NCBI RefSeq assembly: GCF_021223605.1
Contig: NZ_CP075175.1
Span: forward strand, 3,613,501 to 3,677,500
Source: Paenibacillus sp. 481
GTDB lineage: Bacteria > Bacillota > Bacilli > Paenibacillales > Paenibacillaceae
Length of the DNA: 64,000 nucleotides
Direction of reading: 5' to 3'
Shown here: positions 41,152 to 49,729 of the stretch, one piece after another
Position numbering within the stretch: position 1 is the first letter of the stretch
Layout of the letters: each line of letters begins with the position of its first letter
The notes under the pieces: generated by a model
What the model saw: the letters and a program-made list of their open reading frames with translations, nothing else
What the model was told of the DNA's origin: nothing
Database searches by the model: none
Translations under genes and position numbers: made by a program

Positions 41152-41316
41152 AAAAAAGCCTCTTTCACATTCCGAAAGAGGCTTCATTCGTATCGTAATC
41201 GAACGACTTATCTTTCAGAACGTGGAACACATTCTGTAGGATTTAGCACCGTTTACTCTATGGTAAGGTTGCCGGACGTCAACGGGCCTATTCCCTCAGT
41301 CACTCTTGATAAGAAA
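41152..41316 (-). promoter_or_regulatory. SAM-I (S-box) riboswitch with terminator
   Basis: On the minus strand the hallmark core elements are present in order: CTTATCAAGAG (P1 and kink-turn side), GAGGGA, GGCCC, GACGTCCGGCAACC, CGGTGCTAAATCC, and the closing GATAAG strand near 41207. Downstream a strong terminator, AGCCTCTTTC/GAAAGAGGCT plus TTTTTT (41152-41184), precedes metN. SAM binding should favour the terminator and shut the methionine uptake operon. Confidence 0.96.
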
Positions 41317-41383
41317 TGATTCAATTTTTTTGTTGTGACCAATCATATACACGAAAGATATTTTTGTCAATTATATTTTTTAT

Positions 41384-42631
41384 TTATACTTTGGCAAAAT
41401 AGCTCATAATCGTATGCGCCGCTTGCTTGTAGCCGCCAGCTTGGCGCAATGATTCGCCAATAACATGGGCCTGCTGCTTATAGGAAGGGTTGTTCAACAC
41501 TTCTAGTAAGGCGGCTCTAAGTGTTTCAGGAGAGAGCTTGTTTTTATCAACGACAACGCCTGCTCCAAGCTCCTGAACTCGGTTTGCTACAAGCGGTTGA
41601 TCGGATGTTAACGGGATTGTAACGAGGGGCACATTATAATACAAAGCCTCGCTCGTACTGTTCATGCCGGCGTGTGTAATAAACACATCTGCACGCTGTA
41701 GCACTTCCAATTGAGGAACAAAAGGTTCCACGATAAAGTTGTCAGGAATCAAATCGGCAATAGGCGCCATATCCGTATATTTGCCTGATGACAGCACGAA
41801 TTGAATCGGCATATCTCGAAATGTTGTAAAGCAAAGTTTATAGAAATCTATATTTTGGCTCAGGATGGACCCTAGTGAAATGAACACGATCGGTTTATGT
41901 AGGTCTTGAAGTTGATGGATTGGGAAAGAAGGTGCATCATGGCGTGGTACAACAGATGGGCCGACAAAATTAAAGCTATCATCCAACTGTTCGACCTGTG
42001 GTTGAAAATAACGGCTTGTATAAACCATTTTCAGTCGCCCAACATGGCGTGTAATTTCCTCAATAGTAGGAACAGGCAGATTAAACTGATTGGCTAATTT
42101 TTGAGCCACTTCCATCGTACTCGCGTATAGTTGTTCAACATCAATAGGAGTAGCTGTAGCAGCATATTTGTCATCTGTGGCAACTTCCTCCTGCGTCTCT
42201 TCCCCTGATCCTAGAGGTTCAACAAAAGCGAACGAAGCGATGGAGCATACGGCTGGAAGTTGAAGCTTTTCTGCTAATATAGTGCCACCCCAACCCATTA
42301 AGGAGTCAAAAATTAAATAATCATAGGAGCCGTCCTGCGTCACTTTCAGCACTTCGGGAATGATCGGCTCAATAATGCCGCGAACCATAAAATTAGCAAA
42401 TTGATACGGGTGCTGATACTCTGTGGGCTTTATGGATGGGTCGTCAGTGAAAGAATGGATATCAAACGGATAAGAGATAAATTGTGCTCCCGTACGTTCG
42501 ATTTTGGCACGATATTGTTCTGCACACACATAAATGACTTCCTCACCGTTGTCGATCAGTTGCTTGACTAAACCTAGTGTTGGATTAACATGTCCTTCGG
42601 CAGGGGTAATAACAAGTAAGGCACGAGCCAA
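41384..42631 (-). CDS. MGT/UGT-type (GT1) glycosyltransferase
   Basis: About 415 residues. The two-domain GT-B fold is shown by ITPAEGHVNPTLGLVKQL at the acceptor-side N-terminus and the nucleotide-sugar region FVPQLEVLQRADVFITHAGMNSTSEALYY (in parts: FVPQLEVLQRADVFI, THAGMNSTSEAL) followed by PLTSDQPLVANRV. It belongs with YjiC/YojK and macrolide glycosyltransferases, which transfer glucose to hydrophobic acceptors such as macrolides and flavonoids. A TTG start at 42631 is preferred: GGAGG lies 8 nt upstream and overlaps the ATG at 42649. Confidence 0.85.
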   Translation of the reverse strand: MARALLVITPAEGHVNPTLGLVKQLIDNGEEVIYVCAEQYRAKIERTGAQFISYPFDIHSFTDDPSIKPTEYQHPYQFANFMVRGIIEPIIPEVLKVTQDGSYDYLIFDSLMGWGGTILAEKLQLPAVCSIASFAFVEPLGSGEETQEEVATDDKYAATATPIDVEQLYASTMEVAQKLANQFNLPVPTIEEITRHVGRLKMVYTSRYFQPQVEQLDDSFNFVGPSVVPRHDAPSFPIHQLQDLHKPIVFISLGSILSQNIDFYKLCFTTFRDMPIQFVLSSGKYTDMAPIADLIPDNFIVEPFVPQLEVLQRADVFITHAGMNSTSEALYYNVPLVTIPLTSDQPLVANRVQELGAGVVVDKNKLSPETLRAALLEVLNNPSYKQQAHVIGESLRQAGGYKQAAHTIMSYFAKV

Positions 42632-42809
42632 TCTAAACACCTCCATCATGTTTATGGTCAGTACAGGTATATTATAGCAATTACATAGGCCTTGTTCATG
42701 AATATATCATGAAGTTTATAGACCGATATGTTTCCTTTTTGCTAAGATATGAACATATGTGGACGTATAAAAGCATGACATGACTGACGTAAATATGGAG
42801 TGTGGTCAA

Positions 42810-43376
42810 ATGAGTATATACGATTTCGAAGTAACACAAACGAACGGTAACGTAATTTCGCTAGCTGATTACAAGGGGAAGACGCTGTTGCTAGTCAATA
42901 CGGCTAGCAAATGTACATTTACCCCGCAATATGATGATTTGCAAAAACTGTATGATCGGTTTCGGGAGCAGGAGTTTGAAATTTTAGCATTTCCGTGCAA
43001 TCAGTTTGGCGAGCAGGAACCTGGAACAAATGAGGAGGCGACTTCGTTCTGTCAGCTTAATTATGGCGTGAAGTTTCCGGTATTTGCGAAGTTGGAAGTA
43101 AACGGTGCAGATGCTCATCCATTGTTTCAACATTTGAAGCAGCAAGCGCCATTTGGCGGCTTTGATGAGTCTGACATTCAAGCTAAATTGTTAAGATTGA
43201 TGATTAGTGAGAAAAATCCCGAGTGGCTAGTCGGCGATTCTATTAAGTGGAATTTTACTAAGTTCTTAATCGATGCCAATGGGGACGTCGTACGTCGCTA
43301 TGAACCTTTTGAATCGCCGCTTGACTTTGCGGTTGATATTGAGCGAAGCGTAAGTCATTCGCTGCAAAATAAGTGA
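42810..43376 (+). CDS. Glutathione peroxidase (BsaA-like, Cys type)
   Basis: About 188 residues of the thioredoxin-fold GPx family. Catalytic Cys35 in TASKCTFTPQY replaces selenocysteine, with Gln65 in FPCNQFGEQEPG and Trp in IKWNFTKF completing the triad. Bacterial Cys-type enzymes usually reduce hydroperoxides with thioredoxin. The resolving Cys of Tpx-like GPx may be the one in EATSFCQLNYG. The ATG at 42810 has GGAG about 10 nt upstream. The 3' region carries small hairpins and a family terminator. Confidence 0.9.
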   Translation: MSIYDFEVTQTNGNVISLADYKGKTLLLVNTASKCTFTPQYDDLQKLYDRFREQEFEILAFPCNQFGEQEPGTNEEATSFCQLNYGVKFPVFAKLEVNGADAHPLFQHLKQQAPFGGFDESDIQAKLLRLMISEKNPEWLVGDSIKWNFTKFLIDANGDVVRRYEPFESPLDFAVDIERSVSHSLQNK

Positions 43377-43477
43377 AATAGGGGATCTACAGTCCTCACT
43401 AGGTGAAGAGCCCATGAGGGGCTACCTACGGTGACCTCCGTCACATAGGAATAACCCTTTTTGCTTCCTAACATGAA

Positions 43478-43533
43478 AGAGGGATGTCTCGCTGTCATTT
43501 TCAATGACTTTCGAGATATCCCCTTATTTTTTC
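43478..43533 (+). terminator. Palindromic terminator family, copy C
   Basis: GAGGGATGTCTCG, inner GTCATTTTCAATGAC and CGAGATATCCCC are followed by TTATTTTTT. It is the third member of the family with 21646 and 27808. Confidence 0.82.
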
Positions 43534-43646
43534 AATCCATAGTTAGAAATTAAACTATTGTATCTTATACGCCAAGGCTTGAGTCAAGCCCGTTTTTATC
43601 GCTGTTTTTTGTGAGTCTTGAGAGTTCTGTGAGGCCATGTTTCCCC

Positions 43647-44666
43647 CTACATTTTCCACCGAAACCACCGTCCATGTCCATCCGTTTCAGCTACCGTGTG
43701 CGAATAGGCAGTCCCATCAATCCAATAATCAAGCTGAAGATCCGCACTCCACATATTATTGTGTAAATGAAACACATCTCGCGTTTGACCTAATGCTTTG
43801 ACTTGTTCGACAAGTGCATGTTTAGCGGCCGCCGGAAGCTGATTTGCCACATGAGTATGAAAAATGCAAATCGTCGACGTAGTTGGAATTCGGCTCGCGA
43901 TTTGCGGCAGCAATTGAACCCCGTCGCCTGCAATGAGCTGCACCGATTCAGTATCTAAATAGCTGGCTGCCTGCTCAAGCAGTTCAACTCTCGCGTTATG
44001 TTCAGGCCATATTAATGCTTTGAGCCACAAGGCATGCTCAGGGTTGGATAAGTCATTGGGATGTAAATCGATCCCGTATCTCGCGGTTACGGGTGGGCTT
44101 GTTGCCAGTAAGAAAGGACTGCGATCCCCGCGAATTTCAGCTTGAATATGCACCTTAGAAGCGGAATTTCCATATTTATCGCTCGAGCCATAGGAATAGC
44201 TATATTTATCCCACATCAGTTGCAGCCCTGCGCTGGTACCAATTTCAATCAATGCTAACGGCTTCACTCCTTGTTCGTACATGTAACAGAAGCTTGGGTA
44301 CAGATAAGAGCAGCGCCTAACTTCGTTCGTTTGAACGATTTTGTGGTTAAGAAGCGCTACAATTTCTTCACGGTAATGTCGGCAAAAGCATTCAAAATGC
44401 TCGAACGAATGCTCAGCTTCATGTGGCTCATCCACAAGACTTGCATAGTATTGAGCTAGATCATGTGGCGTTCCTTGGAGTAACAAATAATGAACAGCAG
44501 CAAATAATAAGTTCGCGACAGGTTGGCTTTGCTGGGCATGTGACGCTAATTCAAGCAGTTCATCATGCTCTGCGATATTCATCGCTAAATGCTCGTACAA
44601 TGGACTTGAGTCGTGGCAATTCTCTGCAAAGGTTCTAAATTGGTGCGATAATTGTTGTCTGTTCAT
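43647..44666 (-). CDS. DUF2332 family protein
   Basis: The 339-residue protein is collinear with the DUF2332 family: QFRTFAENCHDSSPLYEHLA at the start, the central LALIEIGTSAGLQLMWDKY, and DVFHLHNNMWSADLQLDYW near the end. The glycine-bearing EIGTSAGL motif resembles an AdoMet-binding loop, so a methyltransferase-like fold is possible, but no activity is established. AGGAGG lies 8 nt before the ATG. No co-transcribed neighbour. Confidence 0.78.
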   Translation of the reverse strand: MNRQQLSHQFRTFAENCHDSSPLYEHLAMNIAEHDELLELASHAQQSQPVANLLFAAVHYLLLQGTPHDLAQYYASLVDEPHEAEHSFEHFECFCRHYREEIVALLNHKIVQTNEVRRCSYLYPSFCYMYEQGVKPLALIEIGTSAGLQLMWDKYSYSYGSSDKYGNSASKVHIQAEIRGDRSPFLLATSPPVTARYGIDLHPNDLSNPEHALWLKALIWPEHNARVELLEQAASYLDTESVQLIAGDGVQLLPQIASRIPTTSTICIFHTHVANQLPAAAKHALVEQVKALGQTRDVFHLHNNMWSADLQLDYWIDGTAYSHTVAETDGHGRWFRWKM

Positions 44667-44790
44667 CTGAAAACCCTCCTAGGATTGGGGTGAACGACGG
44701 ATGAGCGGGTCGTCTTGCTCTATTTTACAACATCCTCCATATAAAAATATTTTAAATAAAATATAAACTATATAAATAAAATTTATCGAA

Positions 44791-44864
44791 GAAACAAAAA
44801 ACAACCGCTTCTCGTACCAGATGAAGGATCGTTAATCCTCTTTTCTAGTAAGAAGCGGTTGTTG
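44791..44864 (-). terminator. Terminator of the pseudouridine synthase gene
   Basis: ACAACCGCTTCT pairs with AGAAGCGGTTGT across a long AT-rich loop, followed by TTTTTTG on the minus strand. Confidence 0.8.
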
Positions 44865-44917
44865 TGCATACGACGCGTATTGAAAATTTGGAAATGTTGC
44901 TACCCGTTATAGAAAAT

Positions 44918-45991
44918 CTATTGTGGTGCCGTTTCGGTACGGAAAGGCTTTAAGAACGTTTTTGGAATATCTGTTTCATAACGAATCAGTTGGCCTGTTG
45001 TCGGATGCGTAAATGCGATTACGCGGGCATGCAACCCGAGTCTGCCGATCGCTTTTGACTTAGAGCCGTACTTTTTATCGCCTACAATTGGATGGCCGAT
45101 ATCCTGCATATGGACGCGAATTTGATTTTTCCGTCCGGTTTCGAGATGAACTTCCAACAACGAAAACTGAGCAATCGTTTGGATGACCTTATAGTGTGTT
45201 ACCGCAAGCTGGCCGTCGTTGTCATACGGGCTGGAATACATTTTGAGCGTGCTGCTCTCTTTGAGCCAAGACTTAATCGTCCCTGACTCTTTCTTCACTT
45301 TACCCTCAACAAGTGCGACATACGAGCGCTCCTGCACCATATCCTGCCACGAGTTCTGCAACGTTTGCTTCGCCTGTTCGTTCTTAGCAAACAACATGAC
45401 GCCAGACGTATCGCGGTCCAAACGATGTACGACAAAAATCCGGCTGTTCGGATTGTGCTGCCGCACGTGCGACGTGAGTTGGCGGTATGCGGTGATCTCA
45501 TTTTCTTGATCAGACGCAATCGAGAGTAGTCCCGCTTCCTTATGGATAACGATGATGTCCTCATCTTCGTGTACAATGGACAGCCCGATTAGCGGCTCCT
45601 GCTCGACGATCTTCTCGCGTTGAATCGTGACGGTATGACCTGGCTGAAGGGGGAAATTGTATGCCGTCACGGCACGGCCATTAACCGATACTTGCCCGCG
45701 AGCGAGAATGGACTTGACTGCATTACGACCTAAGTTCGATAGGCTGCTTAACAAAAAGAGCAGCAGCTCTGTCGGCTCAGTAACCGGATATGCTTTAGGC
45801 TGCGCATGGCTTGCATGCGGTTTAGGTGCCGATTTTGCATGTGGTTTGCTATTACTTTTGAAACTAGGCTTGTTGCCCGATAGGTTGTTAGGTTTGCTGT
45901 ATGGCTTGTTTCCTTTATTCGAGCTATTCGCTTTGTTTGCTTTATTCGTTCTGCTCGTTGAGCTGCTCGAACGGCGCTGATTGTTCTGCAT
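44918..45991 (-). CDS. RluA-family pseudouridine synthase
   Basis: About 357 residues. A basic low-complexity N-terminus (about 1-65, Lys/Asn/Ser-rich) is followed by an S4 RNA-binding domain (LSNLGRNAVKSILARGQVSVNG, in parts: NAVKSILARGQVSVNG) and the RluA catalytic domain with the invariant Asp in HRLDRDTSGVMLFAK. It isomerises uridine in rRNA or tRNA; the target base cannot be told. ATG at 45991 has GGAGG 8 nt upstream. The disordered basic tail is unusual in length and may help bind RNA. Confidence 0.88.
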   Translation of the reverse strand: MQNNQRRSSSSTSRTNKANKANSSNKGNKPYSKPNNLSGNKPSFKSNSKPHAKSAPKPHASHAQPKAYPVTEPTELLLFLLSSLSNLGRNAVKSILARGQVSVNGRAVTAYNFPLQPGHTVTIQREKIVEQEPLIGLSIVHEDEDIIVIHKEAGLLSIASDQENEITAYRQLTSHVRQHNPNSRIFVVHRLDRDTSGVMLFAKNEQAKQTLQNSWQDMVQERSYVALVEGKVKKESGTIKSWLKESSTLKMYSSPYDNDGQLAVTHYKVIQTIAQFSLLEVHLETGRKNQIRVHMQDIGHPIVGDKKYGSKSKAIGRLGLHARVIAFTHPTTGQLIRYETDIPKTFLKPFRTETAPQ

Positions 45992-46194
45992 GTATGTTAC
46001 CTCCGGCTTAATCACTGCTTACGATATCGTTCGTATTTAACTTTACTCACTATAGCAGAAAGCGGTGTTTCTCGCTAATTTTATGCAGGAAGAGGCAGTT
46101 TCTCTTCGTTTTAGGATACGATACGGCCGTGATATAATAGAAGGTATCGTTAGAATAAGGATTGCTGAACGGGAGAAGAGAAGGGGACGAACGT

Positions 46195-48204
46195 ATGGTA
46201 ATGATGGAGCAAGCGCGCAGCACGCTTAAACGCATATTTGGATATGACGATTTTCGTGAAGGACAAAAGCTGATAGTTGAACATTTATTGTCTGGGCGCG
46301 ATACGGTTGGCATCATGCCAACAGGCGGGGGGAAGTCGATTTGTTATCAAATCCCGGCACTATTGCTACCGGGGTTGACGCTAGTAGTGTCGCCGCTTAT
46401 CTCTTTAATGAAGGATCAAGTTGATGCGCTGCAAAGCTTAGGCGTGGAAGCGGCTTATATTAACAGCACGATTGACGCGAGTGAGACAGGGCGTATTTTA
46501 CGTCGGGCGGAAACAGGCCGCTTGAAGCTGCTGTATGTCGCACCGGAGCGCTTGGAAAGCGAATGGTTTGTACAGCGCGCACGGGCGCTTAACATTTCGT
46601 TCGTCGCGGTCGACGAGGCGCACTGCGTGTCGCAATGGGGACACGATTTCCGTCCGAGCTATCGCACGGTGGCGCCGTTTGTACGTCAGCTGCTGGTCGG
46701 GGACGAGCGCGGAGACGAGCGTGAGCCGTTAAATACGGCGTCAGTGAGCGCTCGGAACTCCGTGCCAGAGGGTGACAACTACAATTGGTTCGGCTTTGAT
46801 GAAGCAGAGCCGCCGATGATGGCAGACGAGCTGAACGGGCAGAGTGAACAGGTCGAAGCACGGCCTAGCGCACAGCGGCCGCGTGTTCGGCCGTTGATGG
46901 CTGCGTTTACGGCAACTGCGACTCCAGAAGTGACGGAAGACTTAATGCGCCTGTTGGAGCTAAATGAACCAGAGCTAGTCATTACTGGATTTAAGCGTGC
47001 CAACTTGGCGTTTACGGTACTGCGTGGTGAGGAGCGTAAGCAATTCACGCTTGATTATGTGAAGCAGCGCAGCCACCATGCGGGAATCGTGTATGCGGCT
47101 ACGCGCAAGGACGTTGAGGATCTGTACGAGACGCTGCGCAAAGCGGGTGTGCCAGCCGGTCGCTATCATGCCGGCATGGACGATGAGGAACGCGCTCGTA
47201 TGCAGGAAGCGTTCTTGTATGATGATGTGCGCGTAATCGTAGCGACGAACGCTTTTGGCATGGGCATCGACAAGTCGAACGTTCGCTTCGTGCTGCACTA
47301 CAATATGCCCAAGCATATGGAAGCGTATGTGCAAGAAGCGGGTCGTGCGGGACGAGACGGTGAACAGAGCGAATGCGTGCTGTTATTTCATCCGCAGGAC
47401 ATTTTAACGCAGAAATTTTTTATTGAGCAGAGTGAGTCTTCTCCAGAGCGGAAGGCCAATGAATATCGCAAGTTGCAGTCGATGATCGATTACTGCTACA
47501 CGCTTGGTTGTTTGCAAAATGTGATGCTGCGCTACTTTGGTGAGCCTGATGCGGAGCCTTGCGGGATGTGCGGCAATTGTAAAGACGAGCGCGAGCAAAT
47601 TGATATTACGGTGGAAGCGCAAAAAATCTTCTCTTGCATTTACCGCATGCGCGAGCGGTTCGGTGTCTCAATGGTAGCATCCGTGTTGAAAGGCTCCCGC
47701 AACAAAAAAGTTATTCAATATGGGTTTGACAAGCTTTCCACGCACGGTGAAATGCGTCACTTGACCGAGAAGGCGATCTCCGATCTGATTTACGTGCTCA
47801 TTGCAGACGGCTACTTGCAGTTGAGCGAGGGTCAATATCCGGTTGTTCGTTTGCAACAACCAGCAGCAGAAGTGCTGAAAGGGAATTTGAACGTCTTGCA
47901 GAAGGTCGCGAAGTCGCTTAAGCCGAAAACGGAATCTGCCGTTGATGAGACCGTGTTTGAACAGCTGCGCCTTATTCGGCGCGAGCTGGCGGACAAGGCG
48001 AATGTGCCGCCGTACATTGTATTTAACGACAGCACGCTGAAAGAAATGGCGGAGTATCGCCCGACTTCGGAGTTGGACATGCTGCGTATTAAAGGTGTCG
48101 GCGAAGCGAAGCTGAAGCAGTTCGGAGGCCCATTCTTGGCCTTCTTCCGTCAGACGGAGGAAGAGGCCGCGCGTCAGGATGTTCATTTGGAAGAAGAGTG
48201 GTAA
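46195..48204 (+). CDS. recQ: RecQ-family DNA helicase with an unusual insertion
   Basis: 669 residues. Helicase motifs: [14 protein letters not shown] (Walker A, 43-48), DEAH at 140-143, [23 protein letters not shown] and [11 protein letters not shown] zinc-binding RQC region (CGMCGNC) and a C-terminal HRDC domain (about 590-665) follow. The enzyme unwinds DNA 3' to 5' in recombination and repair. Between DEAH and TATATPEV it carries about 65 extra residues (167-231), acidic and Gln/Asn-rich, absent from typical RecQ. ATG at 46195 has AAGGGG 8 nt upstream. Confidence 0.93.
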   Translation: MVMMEQARSTLKRIFGYDDFREGQKLIVEHLLSGRDTVGIMPTGGGKSICYQIPALLLPGLTLVVSPLISLMKDQVDALQSLGVEAAYINSTIDASETGRILRRAETGRLKLLYVAPERLESEWFVQRARALNISFVAVDEAHCVSQWGHDFRPSYRTVAPFVRQLLVGDERGDEREPLNTASVSARNSVPEGDNYNWFGFDEAEPPMMADELNGQSEQVEARPSAQRPRVRPLMAAFTATATPEVTEDLMRLLELNEPELVITGFKRANLAFTVLRGEERKQFTLDYVKQRSHHAGIVYAATRKDVEDLYETLRKAGVPAGRYHAGMDDEERARMQEAFLYDDVRVIVATNAFGMGIDKSNVRFVLHYNMPKHMEAYVQEAGRAGRDGEQSECVLLFHPQDILTQKFFIEQSESSPERKANEYRKLQSMIDYCYTLGCLQNVMLRYFGEPDAEPCGMCGNCKDEREQIDITVEAQKIFSCIYRMRERFGVSMVASVLKGSRNKKVIQYGFDKLSTHGEMRHLTEKAISDLIYVLIADGYLQLSEGQYPVVRLQQPAAEVLKGNLNVLQKVAKSLKPKTESAVDETVFEQLRLIRRELADKANVPPYIVFNDSTLKEMAEYRPTSELDMLRIKGVGEAKLKQFGGPFLAFFRQTEEEAARQDVHLEEEW

Positions 48205-48236
48205 GTGAACGGTAGTGTCAGATGAGGAGGATGCGG

Positions 48237-48584
48237 ATGCGAGCGGATGAAGCGCAGGTGTCGATCGATGATTTTATGAAGCTTGATGTGCGTGTTGGAA
48301 CGATTGTTAGTGCGGAGCCTTTGGAAAAAGCCCGTAAGCCCGCTATAAAGTTACACATTGATTTCGGAGCTGTCGGCATCAAACGATCCAGTGCGCAAAT
48401 CACTGCGCGATATGATGCAGACCAATTGATCGGACGCCAAGTGGTTGCTGTTGTTAACTTCCCACCCCGCCGCATCGCGGGCTTTGTCTCCGAGGTGCTC
48501 GTTCTAGGCGGTGTACCGAGCGAGGGCGATGTTGTGCTACTCCGGCCGGATGAAGAGGTGCCAAATGGAACGCCGATTGCTTAG
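48237..48584 (+). CDS. csaA: CsaA-type tRNA-binding-domain chaperone
   Basis: 115 residues, closely collinear with B. subtilis CsaA: FMKLDVRVGTIVSAEPLEKARKPAIKLHIDFG (in parts: LDVRVGTIVSAEPLEKARKP), KRSSAQITARY, VAVVNFPPRRIAGFVSEVLVLGG and PNGTPIA. The family is a dimeric OB-fold protein proposed as a secretion-related chaperone and homologous to the C-terminal tRNA-binding domain of MetRS. ATG at 48237 has GGAGG 6 nt upstream; earlier in-frame ATGs overlap it. The last 20 nt overlap the next gene. Confidence 0.92.
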   Translation: MRADEAQVSIDDFMKLDVRVGTIVSAEPLEKARKPAIKLHIDFGAVGIKRSSAQITARYDADQLIGRQVVAVVNFPPRRIAGFVSEVLVLGGVPSEGDVVLLRPDEEVPNGTPIA

Positions 48585-49650
48585 CTGCATGAGAAATACC
48601 GTCGATGTTAGACCTTCTTTTTTGGGCAAAGGGGTGTTGACAGCTATCGTCGTGCTGTTCAGCTCCATCTTGCTCACGGCGTGCGGGATAGAAAGTGCGG
48701 GGAATTCACCTTCAGAAACAGCAGTGGTTTCAAAAGAACCAAAGTCGAATCGCACGACGAACAGCGACCAATCGAGCAACGAGAAGCGCGTTGTGGCGCA
48801 TGCGATGGGGGAAACGGAGATAACCGGAACGCCGCAGCGTGTAGTCGTCCTCACGAATGAAGGCATAGAGGCATTGCTTGCGTTAGGTGTAAAGCCGGTC
48901 GGAGCGACACGTTCTTGGAGTGGAGAAGTAGGAGAGGGAACGCCATGGTATGCGCATATTCAGGCTGAAATGGAAAATGTGATCGTCGTCGGCGGTGAGG
49001 AACAGCCCGATGTCGAGCTAATATGGAGCTTAAAGCCGGATCTCATTATCGGCAACGCAACCCGACAAGGTAAGCTGTATCGACAATTAAGCAAGATTGC
49101 ACCGACCATTTTTTCTGAAACGTTGTCAGCGGATTGGAAGCCGAACCTCGAGCTGTATGCTGAAGCGCTTAATCGAACCGAGCAAGGTGAGCGTGTAGTA
49201 GCAGAATTCGATCAACGCATTACAGATGCAAGACAGAAGCTTGGGAAGCACACGGTGATGACGGTTTCGCTCGTTCGTTTTTTGCCGAATAGTGCACGTG
49301 TTTATTACAAAGATTCGTTCGCAGGCGTCATGGTGGAGCAGCTTGGATTTGCTCGTCCCGAACCGCAAAATAAACAGAAACATTCTGCTCGTGTGAAACA
49401 AGAACGGATTCCAGATCTAGATGGTGACGTGCTATTCTTCTCGATGTCGGAAGAGGGGCCCGATCAAATGGATAGTGTACCCAATGCGGCTAGTTGGCAG
49501 CAACATTCTTTGTGGAGTAATTTACAGGCTGTGCAAAATGGGCGTGTCTTTGAAGTGAATGATGTCGTATGGAATCGATCAGGTGGTGTGAAAGCGGCTC
49601 ATTTGATGCTGGATGACGTACTGAAATATGTTGAAAAAATAAAGGGATAA
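48565..49650 (+). CDS. Iron-siderophore-type ABC substrate-binding lipoprotein
   Basis: About 361 residues. A signal peptide ends in the lipobox LLTAC, followed by a Ser/Asn-rich linker and a FepB/FhuD-type domain: TGTPQRVVVLTNEGIEALLALGVKPVGAT (in parts: PQRVVVLTNEGIEALLALG) and PDVELIWSLKPDLIIGN. Such proteins bind ferric siderophores outside the cell. No permease or ATPase gene is adjacent, so it must use a transporter encoded elsewhere. The start at 48565 has AGAGG 6 nt upstream and lies inside csaA; an ATG at 48589 just after csaA is an alternative without a ribosome site. Confidence 0.82.
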   Translation: MERRLLSCMRNTVDVRPSFLGKGVLTAIVVLFSSILLTACGIESAGNSPSETAVVSKEPKSNRTTNSDQSSNEKRVVAHAMGETEITGTPQRVVVLTNEGIEALLALGVKPVGATRSWSGEVGEGTPWYAHIQAEMENVIVVGGEEQPDVELIWSLKPDLIIGNATRQGKLYRQLSKIAPTIFSETLSADWKPNLELYAEALNRTEQGERVVAEFDQRITDARQKLGKHTVMTVSLVRFLPNSARVYYKDSFAGVMVEQLGFARPEPQNKQKHSARVKQERIPDLDGDVLFFSMSEEGPDQMDSVPNAASWQQHSLWSNLQAVQNGRVFEVNDVVWNRSGGVKAAHLMLDDVLKYVEKIKG

Positions 49651-49729
49651 AGTGGACTTTCGAGTTTTTGGCGGTAATTCGTTATACTTGAGTAAGGTTG
49701 AGAAGTAGAAAGGGGCTATTATAGCTACG

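Noticed and set aside
43388-43470. Small adjacent hairpins (AGCCC/GGGCT and GTGAC/GTCAC) after glutathione peroxidase as a possible structured RNA
   Set aside because: The stems are only 5 bp and no known riboswitch motif is present; without covariation this cannot be supported.
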